From positions 62,973,594 through 63,037,593 of the forward strand of contig NC_034413.1 of NCBI RefSeq assembly GCF_002078875.1: 64,000 nt of DNA, read 5' to 3'. Position numbers and translations under genes: made by a program. Of the stretch, positions 13,801 to 26,286 are shown in pieces; position 1 is the first letter of the stretch; each line of letters starts with the position of its first letter. The notes beneath the pieces were generated by a model that saw only the letters and a list, made by a program, of their open reading frames with translations, searched no databases and was not told the DNA's origin. The DNA is from Numida meleagris. Lineage: Eukaryota > Chordata > Aves > Galliformes > Numididae.

Positions 13801-14669
13801 GATGAGCATGAAAGGAAATAATTATAAATTATCTGCATAAAATCTGCAACAAATTACCAATAAAACTATAACTATCTAAACAGGATGACATTTACTTTAT
13901 AGGTTCATGACTTCCTTTCTTTAAAGTTAGCTAAGAAGAGAGTAAAGTAATTACAATTCCCTTTTGATTGATTAAACATGACATATATGCTAATATGAAA
14001 GTAACTTCTGTCCTTTGTTACCCAAGCTTCCGGTTTAAAGCAATTTTGAAGATAACAGACAATCTCAGCAGTGCTGCCATTTCTAACCTATATGCCAAGA
14101 ATATAATTCCTCTGCCTTTTTTCTCCATCAGAAAAAGCATATGTTGTCCTTCATATTTTAAATTTTGGATACAGAAGTCAGACAATATTACAACCATAAA
14201 TCCCCTGTTTCTTTGCTGTTATACATCAAGAAATGTCTGTGCCACCAGTAGATTAAATAGTGCTACCTTCATACAAAGGTTGCCCCACTGATCTGAGGAA
14301 GATTTGACTGAATGAGGTTGATGTGACATAGCCCAGCAGGGAGAAAAGCAGCCCTTGCTAAGTTTCACTTGGAAGCACTCTGTGCTGTGTAACCCTGCCC
14401 ATCAGCTTCAAGTAGGTCTGGCTCCTGCATCAGGAAGCATTTGCTGCAGCAGAGGTTTATGGGACCGAACCTCCATAAAACTTTTCCCCCTTTTTCAGTC
14501 ATCCTCTAATTCCTCACCTTGATGCCTCTTGACACTCTCAGTTGTTTCTCTTCAATACCAACATAATATGCTTATATTTACGGAGTGCGGACTTCTCCCC
14601 TCTTTGTCACCTCTCCTGTAAGTGATACAGATTCAATTTTCAAAATTCTTGGAGGCTCTCCTTATCCAA
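7836..14669. other. Gene-free stretch
   Basis: AT-rich, repeat-poor DNA. It contains an A-rich run near 10,620 and a pyrimidine-rich part near 11,220-11,420. A possible exon-like segment at 8789-8862 has a CCAG acceptor, an AAG|GTGAGC donor and one open frame across, but its acceptor is only moderate. A good acceptor (GTCTGCTTCAG) precedes 13,256 but has no good donor after it. No gene can be supported. Confidence 0.4.
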
Positions 14670-14890
14670 TACATCCTCAGTTCTCAAATCATTTACTTCT
14701 GTCCCTTATTATTTTGTCTCCATCCTGCCTTTTCCACAATTGTTGAGACCAGAACAGAGCAGGACACTCTAGTTGTGGTCATGCTAATGCCGACTAAAAC
14801 CACACTGTGTGTTTCCTCCCATACTCCCCTCAACCATGCATCATATTTGGTCTACCCAGTAGACCAAATTCCTCCCTGGATCAAGTTTAG
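14670..14890 (-). mobile_element. Ancient CR1 LINE relic, ORF2 portion
   Basis: Read on the - strand, the piece resembles the CR1 ORF2 region that encodes a 'SALVRPxLEYCVQFW'-type motif. On the + strand this appears as GACCAGAAC..CAGGAC, then ACTCTAGTTGTGGTC, then ATGCTAATGCCGA, which parallels the generic antisense CR1 phrase (accagaactgg..cacaatactccag-tgtggtct-cacnagtgccga). The copy is highly diverged with no long open frame. An 11-bp perfect hairpin sits near its right end (14845-14869). Confidence 0.5.
14845..14869. repeat. Perfect 11-bp inverted repeat, 3-base loop
   Basis: ATTTGGTCTAC (14845-14855), loop CCA, then GTAGACCAAAT (14859-14869), its exact reverse complement. It could form a cruciform or a transcript hairpin. 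It lies inside an old CR1 relic and no function is evident. Confidence 0.85.
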
Positions 14891-17257
14891 CAATGACTGT
14901 CGAGTTCAGTGAGAGGGAATTTGGACAAGTTTCCCTTCCTAAAGCAATGCTCTTATACTGACTATTAACACTTTGCTGCAGCTTATTAACTTCAAATAGA
15001 AACTTGGGAGGAATGCCACCCTACTATTCAGATTCCCTAAATCTCCATTCAAACAAACCCGGGCCTCTCTGGCAGAAGCCCGTCCTGTTTCTGTTCACAT
15101 CCCCCTACCACAGAGATGCCCAGTACTTGGTCTACAGCAGAGCATCTCTATCATGCAGGGAAAATTAGTCTTTCATCATATTGGTTTTGGAGACGATGAC
15201 CCTCAACGTGAAGTACAAGAAGTTGATTAAACCTGGCTCATTTTCTGTGACACTTAAGTTTTCACAAAGAAAGACTAGAATCAAACACTGCTATACATCA
15301 GACATTTCCTGAACACCATTGTGGAAGTACCAGACCAGCTTGCACATTTTCAGGGCTCTATTTTGGCACCCTCCCTCTGAATTGCCAGTTCCCTTCACTG
15401 TTTCTCTTTGCTAGCTCTGCTAGCATTGCCATGGTTTGGGGCTTGAAAGGCATAACCAAGGCACAGCCATCTTTGTTGCTTGGAGGACTGCAAACTACTG
15501 TAAAAGGCTTCCAAGGATTAAAAGCCTGTGTTCAAAGTAGAGGCTTGTTACTGGAGGTGGACAAAAGAGGTTATTTAAAAAGACTAAAGGTCTTTTAGTT
15601 TCTATTCTCCCATCCCTCTTATTTCCTAAAGTACAAGCACAAATTGCTTAAAAGAGTTTAACCAAAATGCAGCATTCACAGTGCACATAGTTCTGTAGAC
15701 TCAGGGTTAAAGCTCTCATAAATAAGACAAAATTTAAATTTCTCCATTTAGACGATCTGCTTTATATAACTCTTAAGATCTATAACATTTACAAATGACG
15801 CTGGAGTGATAGTACCACAGAAACACGGGGTTGGATCCCTGACTTTTGTACAGTATTGTATCACCTCAGATTTTCTTGGCACGGCGCTAATTTGCACTAG
15901 TTAAAGATCCAGACCAGAACAGTTTTCAGGAGGAGATGACTGATTCATGAAGTCTAAGTGACTGAATACAGAAGTAATTCATTAGCTCCATGCTACATAT
16001 AAACGCTTGACCAGAGATGACCGTAAAGGACTGCATACATAGGCTAAAAATAAATATCCAAAGACAGAATGAGATTTAGCAAAGTTCAGTGCTAATTTGC
16101 CTCAAGTTTAATAGTACATTTGCAACTTAATTTATTTTGGCACAATTATAAGCAATGCATGAGAAAGAAATGGAACTGCAGCAGTCTGGCACTGGCCATG
16201 CATCTTGATTTTCTAGAAGAAATAAATTTTGTACCAGCTTTACTTTGCTCATACGTTGTCCAGATAAACTATCTCTGTCACATGCTTGTTTTCATCTCTA
16301 CTCTGATGCAGAATAGATTTCTGTTTCCTGTGCTGCTTTGGACTTAGCTGTAGCTCCTTTTGACCACTAGTAACATGGAAAAAGTCCTGCTGTGAGAAAA
16401 ATCCATAGGAAAAGAAAGTCATGACATGCCCCAGCTCAGTTTGGTTCCAGAGGTTCCCTGCTCCCTCTGTCCATATTTAATTTAAATACCAATACTTTAA
16501 AATCAAAGTCTTCTATTATGTAATTTATTTCTACTTAGAAAATAGAAGAGCAGGCACAAACAGGGTAGGCAGAGCACCCACCTTGTCCACCACTTTATCC
16601 TTGACAGTGCCCAATAGTATGCGCTCAGAAAAATAGTGCAGCAGACAGCACAAGCACAGAATGACCTTTCCTTGCCATAACTTAACTTCTCCAGGCTTCT
16701 GGAAATCATTGAGTGATTTACTGAACAGGTTGCTTAGGTTCTTCCTTCCCTATTCATGTCTGTCTTGGTGAAACATTATTTAACCCATTTCCAAATTGTC
16801 CACTAAAAGTATGTTCAAAAGGACTTGAGCAGAAACCTACAATGTAATACTTGCAGATCTTGTGTAGATGAGCTGCTAGTCTCCTTTCAGAACACTGTCA
16901 AAGGTGTTCTAAATTATTTTCTCTTTGCAAGCAATGTATCTGAAAACTCTAATAGACTAGTAAGGCATGTTTTTCTTTCTGAGATAGACATTGTCTTCAT
17001 TCTATTATGATTTCCATTTATTTATTTTTGTTTCACAATACCCTTGATATTAAGAAAAGAAATTGGTGTTCAATTTCCAGGATCATCTATAGCTCTCTTA
17101 TTAAAGATAGTCACTGGTGATCAGGCACAGTAGTGGATTTTAATGAGTCTGAATTTTAGGGTTTGTAACAACTCAAATATTTTATTCTGGAACTCCTGGA
17201 AATATGCTCTTCTACCTTAATAACTGGTTACTCTCTAATTTTTTCCTTCTGTTCTAG
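14891..17257. other. Gene-free stretch
   Basis: AT-rich sequence with only chance open frames. No interspersed repeat was recognised. Confidence 0.5.
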
Positions 17258-17320
17258 TATGTCCTCTGTTGATATAGCAGCCTCTGACAGTACCTCATCT
17301 TCATTTCCAGAAAAGAGGAG
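17258..17320 (+). other. Candidate small exon, 63 nt
   Basis: The left boundary has a very good acceptor: a possible branch site (CTCTAAT), an uninterrupted TTTTTTCCTTCTGTTCTAG tract, and AG at 17256-17257. The right boundary is AGGAG|GTATGT, a strong donor. Only one frame is open through the segment, giving MSSVDIAASDSTSSSFPEKR plus two bases, so the exon would be phase-symmetric (2 to 2), as cassette exons often are. The Ser/Thr/Asp-rich product looks more protein-like than the surrounding chance frames. I do not recognise the protein. It could also be an untranslated or lncRNA exon, or chance. Confidence 0.3.
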
Positions 17321-17689
17321 GTATGTCACCCAGCATCCTCTGTTGTGAAGAGGAAAGTGAAGAAATCACTTAATTTTCTTCAATGTCTGCATATTTCTTA
17401 ATTGCTCTCATTAATCCCTGGTAGGGCAACATACACATACACATTTTCCCCATGACTTTCTGGGCAATCTATCAAAAAACATTAAAATATCACTTTAAGT
17501 AAGATACACATTATGATTTGATGTATGTTTTCACATTTCTCACAAGTAACTCACTTCAACCTAGGTAAATCATTTTGCACAGACTGATATTTAACTTGGT
17601 CTGAAAGCAGAGTAGACCAGTTATCTCTTGTCACAATAGCTTCTAGATATTCCTGCTATTCATAACATCCAACATTTCTCAACCGGTGA

Positions 17690-17800
17690 CTTCAAAGCTT
17701 TTTACAGATGTGGACAGGCATTATTATTTCTAGTTTTAGAGATAGAAAAACAAGACAGTGATATGCAGAGAGTTACCTACGACTTGGGTGAGAGGCCTTC
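17690..17800 (+). mobile_element. Ancient MIR-like SINE relic
   Basis: The order of phrases follows the MIR core: CTTTTTACAGATGTGGACAG, then ATTATTATTTCTAGTTTTAGA (core 'attattatccccattttaca'), then GATAGAAAAACAAGACAGTG ('gatgaggaaactgaggc'), then AGAGAGTTACCTACGACTTG ('agaggttaagtgacttgcc'). Amniote-wide MIR elements survive in birds as such diverged relics. Base-level identity is low. Confidence 0.5.
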
Positions 17801-20800
17801 CACAAATCCTTGTGCTGTTAATATTGCCAGGAAGCTCTCACTACCTTCAGCAGACCTACGAGATCAGCATTGTGTCCCAGCCTTCAGTCCCAGGCCCCGC
17901 CTTCTTAGGTCATTAGAATAATCCGACAACATGGTCATGTATTTCTCAAAGACAACTCTTTTTAAACAATGAAAATGAGTTTCTTAGTAAATGTTGTTTC
18001 TTAGTAAGCGGTAGAAGTATTTTTCCCCTAGACAATTATTAAGAATTTGTAGACAGCATGGGAAAAATGGATGACTACTAAACTGTAGTCATAAATTACA
18101 CAAAGTACATTTCATTATAAAGCACTACATTTTTTTTCTAACCCTTTATGAATTCTCTCCATTTGCCCTGGGGGATTGTAACGTAAACTGACATCTTACT
18201 TTCTTCTCAAAAAAAAAAAAACCAAACCCACACAATACTTGCATTCACTTAGAATGTTTTGATTAGGAATACAAACAAGCAAGTAAGAGCAACGCAACAT
18301 ACAACAGCAACATAACCCTTTATGAAAAGTAGCACTATGCCATCTATATCGTCATGCCTGAAAAAGTTCAAGCATCACATGTACCAAAGTAACAATGGCC
18401 ATCCACTTATCTATTAAGGCCTATGAAAAGGGGTATCTATATGTTACAGTCATACATAACCCCCTTCAAGAATGCAGAGTATGCTAAAAGCATTAAGTTC
18501 ATACTATTTATATGCAATGGGTAATATTGTTATGATTAACATTGTCCACCAAAGAAATAACACTCATTTTTCTTTGCTCAAATCATTGTGAAGAATTTTC
18601 ATCTTTTCTTCACATTTGAATAAGTTAAGCAGCTGAAAGTCAACTTCCTCCTCACCTAGTTTTGAATAACAGAAAACGGGCTTTGTATCCTTGGGCTACT
18701 TGGATTTAGTATCAAATTCTTACCTTGCAGAAGGTCAGGAAAAAAAATAAAGCCTATAAAATTGGACTCATATGAAGAATGAGTTTCTATCTTTTAATAC
18801 TACCAAACAATCTGCAAATTATTTAAATTAAGACAACCAGCACTCCAACATCTGCAAGCAAAATGCTTAAATGCCAAATGCAACTTTACTGGCATAAGAA
18901 AATAATAAGTGGAGTTCAATTTGTGTCAGCATAGCTCAGGAAAATAAGATATCATGTCTTGCTGTCTGCTTGATGTCAGCTTCTCAGATTCAAACCCTAA
19001 TGCCTCATCTTAGGCTGTCCTTACTGGAGGCTGCCAAATAGCAAGGTTCAGCCAGAGTTCACGCAGCTACTACAAAATAGCTTTTTTCTTCCTTCTCCTT
19101 TTTCAATCATTATGAACCTTCTGCTTTATATTGTACACACTTGATTATATCTATCCTTGAAATGCATACAACTCTATTAGCCTCTTCTCCTATTCTTTTA
19201 ACATACTGTAAATTCCTTTCTGTGCTTAGTTTGTTTTATAGCTTACAGAATCAGGCTTTTAAACTTTCACTGCACAGAGGAGATCAAGTTGTGTGATTGG
19301 CTACAAGAGGAAAACAAAGGAACAGCCATCTATATTAAATACAATAAAGAAACAAAGATACGAATACTTTTCCCACTTTGTAGACTCTTACCACTTTCCT
19401 ATTAAAATAATTAGACACCATCATAACCAGGTGACAAAATACCTGGAAACTGGTTCTTCCTGGAAAGGGAAACACCTTCTAAAACACCCCTTTTTTATCC
19501 TAAGAAGCTTAAATCTCCATGTAGCCAAAATATCATCTCACTGATATCGATACTGCTATTCCAACTGGGACATGGTGAGAGCTTAAGAGCAACTTCTATT
19601 GTTTTAAGCTGCTCTAAGTTGGTTACACAAGAAGTAACTCCAAATGGAAGTTGGGGGACAGATAAGTTAAATATTTTATTGGCAATATATATGGTTTAAT
19701 ACTCTCAAGATTTCCAGGCATGCACAATAGACTTTCAAGGAACACTGAGAGCCTGTTGTAATCTGTTTCTAGTGAAAACCGAAAAACAACAACATGGGCA
19801 GGCTACAGCATTAAAATCACAATATACTAACACTCGATCTCACCTAAAGCTATGATCGAGTTTTCTGAATAGTTCAAACATAGTAAATACTCAGGCACAC
19901 AGATGCACCTATAGACATAGGGAAACTTGTACAGAGTGTCAGAAATTTCAGTATGTCACAGCGCTGCAAACAGTAAAGTCTCAACAACTTCAAATTAATT
20001 TCTTAGTTGTTAAGAAAAGCATCTGCCTTAGCACCTTCTGAAAAAATGATGATTTTATAAATTGCTTGTCTTAGTTGTATTTTCTTCCATTTTCGACTTG
20101 CTGTACTACTTTAAGGGAAGCAAGTTCCTTCACTTAGGCTCATTCCCTCTAAACTTATCTGGTATGAATTACTGAAACAGATTTGCAATATTCAACATCT
20201 GAACAGATGAAACACTTTAATACCTTAGATGGCTCATTTCTGGAACCAGCCAGAGTGGCACATTCCCCAAACTTTAAAATATTTTTTACAAAATTCAAAG
20301 GCGATCAAGATTAAAATTCCCAAATGTGTATTCTGGAATCCCTCCAAAAACATTCAGTCATTATTGGATATTGTCTTGATTAAAATTCCTGTTGGCTTGT
20401 TCTATGGTTAAAGAGTAATCTTGTATCTTAGCTTTTGGAATGTGTTCATATCATGTGACATCTCTGAAGTCCAAATTAATATAAAGAGATCTCTCTCACT
20501 ACACAGCATGGGAAAAGGTTTAAAACGTTCAGATTTCAGCAAAAGCAGTTTGCAGAATCTATTTTCTACTAACATCCCCACTTAACTACTTCAAAACTTC
20601 CTTCAGGAATAGTGAAGTTTGTCTTTAAAGGTCTTATAAACACACTTTTGAAAGAGCATAACAGAATTACATGCAGATGAGCATTATTCCTTCTCCCTTC
20701 TGCAGCTACACCTTCCACAGAAGCACTGCTTATTACAAACAAGCTGCAACCACCCTTGTCTTAACAGAATCACTTTACTTAGTGCTTAAAGATTTAAAAA

Positions 20801-21396
20801 ATAATCCAGAAATACTCCCACTCTCAAAATTCACTTCCCACAAACTCTAGGACATCAAAGGTAAAACACTACACCTAAGCAAGATGTGATTTGACCACTC
20901 TGCAAAGCTATTTGAGATTTCATTTCGAGACAAAAAGCAGGAGAACATTCCTGCGACTACTGCATTGAGTACCTTCATCTCTCAGCGCATCGCAGAAGGA
21001 AGTCTTGTGCATAGGCCACCTCTACAGGAAAAGGGCACAGCTAAGATCCTACATTGATTGTCTCACATCTAAAGCTTCCCCTTCAAGTAGTATATAATGA
21101 CTTAATTTCTTTCAGGTGTTTCTCATTCATCCCTGATGCTCCTTTAACCAACAGAGAAGGAATCTTCAATTTGGGTCTGGTATTTCAGTGTTGAGGAGAG
21201 ATTTGTTTTTCAGGTCTCCTAGAAATATTAAATGTGGAAAGTCTGTTTGGGATCCTATCCTTGTAAAAGTTTCACCAACACTTGACACCACAAGTAGTGT
21301 TTTAAAAAAATCAGCTTTTTTCATTTAGAATTCCCCCATCAGATCTTCAGGTCAAAATTCCACCCACCTTAGAACTCTCTCCAAACAGATATTTGC
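17801..21396. other. Gene-free stretch
   Basis: AT-rich with A-runs near 18,209-18,221. Strong donor motifs on the - strand (for example near 18,720 and 19,842) lack supporting exons. No repeat or gene recognised. Confidence 0.5.
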
Positions 21397-21419
21397 AAAA
21401 AAAAAAAAAAAAAAAAAAA
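21397..21419. repeat. Poly(A) run, 23 bases
   Basis: Twenty-three consecutive A, the longest homopolymer in the window. CR1 elements lack poly(A) tails, so this could mark a retrocopy, but no AATAAA or recognisable transcript was seen upstream. Simple slippage is the default reading. Confidence 0.9.
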
Positions 21420-22690
21420 TTGTCTTGGGGCAGGAAGAAGGGAAAAAAGAAATATTTTTCTAGGATCCTTGGGGGACAATAATAAAAGTATATAGACAGT
21501 CTGAAATAATTGAGTTGTGTGACAAGTTACCTACAACCCGAGAGATTTATATTAGAGTGAATTAGAAGTCTCAGTGCATTTCTATAGAAAATTTGACTTA
21601 ATCCGTGGCATGAAAAATACTTGGTGTTTTCTGAGAATTCCTCATACTGTCTATTTTTTCTGCAGGATGAAATATTTTAACAAATCCCATGTATTCTTTT
21701 GCAATGCTTATAATTACCCAAATTTACAGGAATGCACCTTATGCCCACAATATTGTGTCTGCAGCTAGCTCTTAGTACTCTATGTGATAGGGAGGTGATT
21801 TCTTGAGAGGAGTGCAATATAGAAAGCTAGTTTTGAAATTTGGGGTCTATGCAATATTTTTTCTTTGCTCAGACGACTAAAATGCAATATGCAGAACACA
21901 TGGAAAACTCAAGCTAAGTAAAATATCTTACCTAGCTTTAGCTGCCCTTGAACTTAATGTAAATCCATTTGTCAGTCTAAAAAGTGACTCATATATGCCA
22001 GAAAACATGACAGACAGCAAGTATGTCAAATTCTGTGTTTTATAATCTTCTCCTCCTCCCCCTCTTAGGTATGTTTTGAGATTGTCTCTTGCCTTTTTCC
22101 AGTCTGTCTGCCTATTTATCTAATTACAGTGCTCTATTTTTGACCACTATGTCATGGATGGCATATTGCCCCAGAGGAGTTTTCCCATTTCTAAAATGTC
22201 ATGCACTCAAGGTCTCTGAGTTTGAGCAGATAGGACTCTCACCTGGGAGGGAAACAGAGGGCTGGATGGAGACAGAATTCCCACCTTATCTTTGAAATAA
22301 TGCCCGTGTCTCTCTCTGACCCATCAGCATAGGATTCAATTATGTAAAAACTCAGTGCTCACAGCAGGGTAGCTACATTTATTTTTTTTTTTTTTCCCAA
22401 ATGTTGAAAATGGAAGAGTGGAGGGGATATGACAATGTTAAAAGTTACCTTAATAACCTAGGGCTCTAACTTTCAGGATCAGTGTTCCAAACTATGGATT
22501 TAAGCTACTCATTTTGATCATAGCTATTCATGCAAGTCAGTTTTATGGAGTTGAGTGATAATAGTCCTGTAAGATTTTCTCCAGGCTGTATTTTGTCTGA
22601 CTGTTTGTATACTTTTTGTGATATTCTAGAGCAATTTTTAACACATTTTGGATATGGTGTTTGATAATATGATTAATTATTGTTCGTTTT
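21420..22690. other. Gene-free stretch
   Basis: No supported gene. Contains a T-run of about 15 bases near 22,382-22,396. Confidence 0.5.
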
Positions 22691-22850
22691 ATGCCCCGTC
22701 CCTGGAGGTGCTCAAGGCTGAGTTGGATGGGGCCCTGGGCAGCCTGATCTGGTGAGTGGCAGCCAGCCCACGGCAGGGGGTTGGAACTGGGTGGGCTTTA
22801 AGGTCCCTTCCAATCCAACCATTCTGTGACTCTGTGTTCCTGTGATTCTA
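22691..22850 (+). mobile_element. CR1 LINE, 3' end fragment
   Basis: Starts at CCCCGTCCCTGGAGGTG and runs through CTCAAGGCTGAGTTGGATGG, GGCCCTGGGCAGCCTGATCT, a GGGGGTTGGAACTGGGTGGG segment and AAGGTCCCTTCCAATCCAACC, ending in CATTCTGTGACTCTGTGTTCCTGTGATTCTA. This is the classical avian CR1 3' terminus. The left part corresponds to the last ORF2 codons (a 'SLEVLKAELDGALG'-like ending) and the right part to the 3' UTR with its short terminal repeats. It is clearly GC-richer than its surroundings. Confidence 0.9.
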
Positions 22851-23409
22851 CTGCTAAGTATTTTGTTGCTACACTCTCACAGAATGTGCAACTAGTTAAA
22901 CAGTTAAGGCTTTGTTTTAAACATTATTGCGTTCAGGCCTTCAGGGAGTTGAAATGTATGTTCTGATTCCAGCCATAGTGAAGAAGCAGCTGGTGACTAG
23001 TTCAGAAAGTGGAGACACTAGTGAAGAGAGTTACGAGTGCACTGGATTAGGATCTAAATCCTGGGTGTTCCTTGAGTGGTATACAGAAACAGCTGATGGT
23101 GATGAAATCACTAAAGTCTGGACACTGTCTCCTTTTCTGGCAGTCAATACCCTAAATGCTGACTGTTTAGCGTGACGGATATACAGCATAGTGGGAATGC
23201 ACCTCAAAATGCAAAGGGAGTTACAGGATCTATAGCTGGCTCTAATCTCAGCAGAGAGGGTGTTTGCAATTAGATGGAAAACCTGGCTTTACATTTTTCA
23301 TTGCAAATCTCAGGATTTATGAAAGTTTGGTTCTCTACTACTTTTTCTACAGAAACTGTGCTTTGCAAGAACACAAAAACAACTGCACTAGGCCAAATGA
23401 TGTAAATTC
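22851..23409. other. Gene-free stretch with one protein-like open frame
   Basis: An 82-codon + strand frame (22927-23175) has a rather balanced composition (SSESGDTSEESYE and similar), but no good donor lies within it and no family is recognised. Treated as chance. Confidence 0.3.
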
Positions 23410-23985
23410 GTAGCGTCTGGTTTTGGCTGAGGCAAGGAGTTCCCAAGGCTTCTCCGCACATTTTATGAAGGACCGTTGTTTATTTTGAAGCTGCCAGTTG
23501 CTGGCTTCCTAAGGAGCATTTGAAAATACCATGCGCAAATATCTTCTCTTTATCCTGCCCAGGTCTCCATGAGTTTATAGACCTCAGTCACTTTTTTTTC
23601 CCCCAAATTAAAAATCCCTTCTCTACAGTCATTCCACAATTCTGGTGGTTGCTACTCTGTTTCTTTGAACCTTCTCCGGTTTTGGGATAAGCTTTCCTCA
23701 AATGAAGGTGATGGGGATAAGGGATTAGAGCCATATAAAATGTTTGAGATGTAGAAGCATAGTGGACACAGAGGCATAATGATAGTGCACATTTCACTGT
23801 CTTGTTCCTAATAATTCCCAGCATTTGGTTTGCTGCGTGGCCCCTGAGCGATGAGCTGACCTTTTCACAGAGCTGTCTGTTCCTTGGCTCCTGATTGGTA
23901 GTGACCAGTGAGACCACCAGTGATTTTGTATAGTCAAGATTATTTTTTCCAAACATACATTCACACTTGTGTACAATGAAAGTAA
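23410..23985 (-). mobile_element. Ancient CR1 LINE, ORF2 3' half, degraded
   Basis: On the - strand this reads through the C-terminal half of the CR1 reverse-transcriptase protein. A residual open frame (23956 down to 23588) begins with MFGKNNLDYTK, followed about 25 codons later by AANQMLGIIRN. These parallel the family phrases 'HIGKNNPNYTY' and 'KKANRMLGIIR'. At the DNA level the - strand continues with ATCATTATGCCTCTGTG ('atcattatgcctctatat'), GGAGAAGGTTCAAAGAA ('ggaaaaggttcagagaa'), GAGGTCTATAAACTCATGGA ('gaggtctataaaatcatg') and TTGGGAACTCCTTGCCT ('tgtggaactccttgcc'), in the expected order. Frameshifts and indels break the frame. It is the best preserved old repeat here and belongs to an older CR1 lineage than the copies with avian 3' ends. 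Confidence 0.8.
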
Positions 23986-26232
23986 TCCACTACTTCATCA
24001 GCCTGTCATTCATCATCATACACATATTTTGCATTTCTGGCTATGGGCCTTTCTGCTTATTGACACAATGCTCAGCAATATTTCTCTGTTACACCTTCAC
24101 CATCCATCCCCACATGAACCTTCAGCTCAATGTTCCGTGCAGGTCCTCTTCTCCATGGCTTATGTACAAAGTGTTTTCTTCACTGAGCAATTCATTTTAG
24201 CGGAAAAGTATCCTAACACAATAAAAGTGCCTGCTGTAAATTTTGACTTTCTGGTTTGAATTTACTTGTTTCTTCCCTCTTGCCCACGCACATGCGGTTG
24301 GTTCAGTTTGTTTATGAAGAACCCAGATATTGTGGAATCTGTTAGTTGTGTTCTCTAGACACTTAACGTAATAGATAAAATAAAGCAACAAGACAATATA
24401 TTACCCTTATGACAAAGCAGTAATTCCTTAAAAGTACTTTGCCACTAATATTAGGAATGTATTTGTGTATTTTTAGCTGTTGCTAGGGGGAAAAGAGTTT
24501 TGATCTTTTCTAGAAAAGAAAAGATTAAGCATTCTGTCTACATTTGATTTTCATTTCATCTTCCCCATATATTCTATTTCTTTCTCTGGAAGTCAGCCAG
24601 CAAGCCAGCCCCATGTAACTACCTTCTTCCTTCCAGGCCTCTAAAAGGATTTTGTTTGAAAAAGATGTTTATGGTACTTATACTGGTTATTCTCTGTTCT
24701 TCTTACTACTCCATTGTCTGTTTAGGCTGTGAATTATTCCTGTGTGTTTGCAAAGAGCCTGGCACAATGCAGTCCTGTACTGGTGTAGGTACTACACTAA
24801 TAAAAGTGATTTTAATTACAATAAATAACAATGCTATTTGCTATAAACAATTTAATTTAAACTCCAAATTGTAAAAGCTTTAAAGTGTTACATCACAAGT
24901 GCTGACATGCTTGCAAGTTTGGAGGGGTTCAATTTGAATACTTCTTGTAGAACAGGATCAACATTCAGAGCTTTGTTTTTTGAGATATTTGCTCAGAGTG
25001 GTACAAATCAAAGAGACCCATGCAAACCTGAAGCCTACAAACTAATTGTTTATTTAAAAACACCCGCAACCTTGACAGATTTATTGCCTCATTCACTTCA
25101 ATTTCACATTGGTAGATCACCATTGTAAGAGGAATTCTTCCTGGATGTCATGTGCTCTCTCCAAGGTCAGCTTTCTGTCTTTGCTGTTTCAAAAATAACT
25201 CTTGAAAGGTCTGACAATCTTAAGTGGAATCATTGCTTTTAAATTATGGACAGCTCATGATATCCTACACTGGAAGACAATAAAAAATGACTCACAAAAA
25301 TGATCTCTCCAGTCAACACTTAAGCTTGCCATATGACGTAGTCAAACTGCAAATTTTCAGTTGTTTTCCCAATGTTGTCACTTGGTAAGACAAAAGAGAA
25401 CCAGATCACTTTCTTTACTTCTATGACTTGAAAATAATATTCGTTGTGATCCCATATTTTGTAAGTACTCTGGATGTTTTGAATCAGATTTGCAGACTTG
25501 GTCTCTGTACATTCCTGTTGATTCAATTTTTTTAAGTCATGTTTTTAGAAGCACTCCTCATTTATAAATCTGGCATTTATTACTCTCTGTTCAGCTAAGC
25601 TGAACTACATTTTCAGATTTGAATCCTGTGTGATGACTTTAATGAATTAAAAGGAAAATAATTATTTTTGAAAACATGCATGTTTGGAATTCCCTTTGGC
25701 TATGGACTATTTTTGAAGTCATGCTTCTCACCACTGACATGAAAAGTTATGCATTTCTTTTCAAAAATACATTCAAGGAGTACTGCATATGCAGCTTCAT
25801 TGAACAGTTGGTTTTCCATGTGAATTTTCTGAACAAGAAGGATAAAAGCCCAAATTCAGATCACTTACAAGCCTTACGCACATGCATAAAGTACATACAC
25901 AGATACTCCAATCCTAGAAAATACTATACCTGGAAAAGACTTTAATGTATCAAGTTTAAAGATTAAAATCTAAGGGGGAATTTAAATAAAATGACAGCTT
26001 TTTCTATCTATTTTAAATTTCATATCTATGATAATTGCAAAGAATGTAGGCAGGAGAAAAATGAAATGAAAAAACCCTAAAGTTGTAGGAAAAAAATTAT
26101 ATTTTTCTGAGTTGCTATTTGAATTTATGAGGTTATTAAGACAAACTTTAGTCTTTTGTGCACACAGTTACCACTGGATTTAAAATCATTGCTAAAAATG
26201 TTTGCTTACATAGTTATTTCTGTGTTCAGTCT
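23986..26232. other. Gene-free stretch
   Basis: AT-rich sequence. No gene or interspersed repeat recognised. Confidence 0.5.
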
Positions 26233-26286
26233 GGGAAGGGAGGGGAAGGGAAGGGAAGGGACGGGAAGGGAAGGGAAGGGAAAAAA
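26233..26286. repeat. (GGGAA)n purine microsatellite
   Basis: About ten copies of a GGGAA pentamer with a few variants (one ACGGG), purine-only apart from one C, ending in an A run. It has the same purine pentamer character as the larger array at 30 kb read on its - strand, but a different unit. Confidence 0.9.

Noticed and set aside
18970..19010. GATTCAAACCC as a tRNA B-box / SINE promoter
   Set aside because: No A-box at the right distance and no cloverleaf can be drawn.
22927..23175. 82-codon plus-strand frame with acidic, Ser-rich stretch
   Set aside because: The acceptor is mediocre and no donor fits the frame; it lies between two CR1 pieces and no family is recognised.
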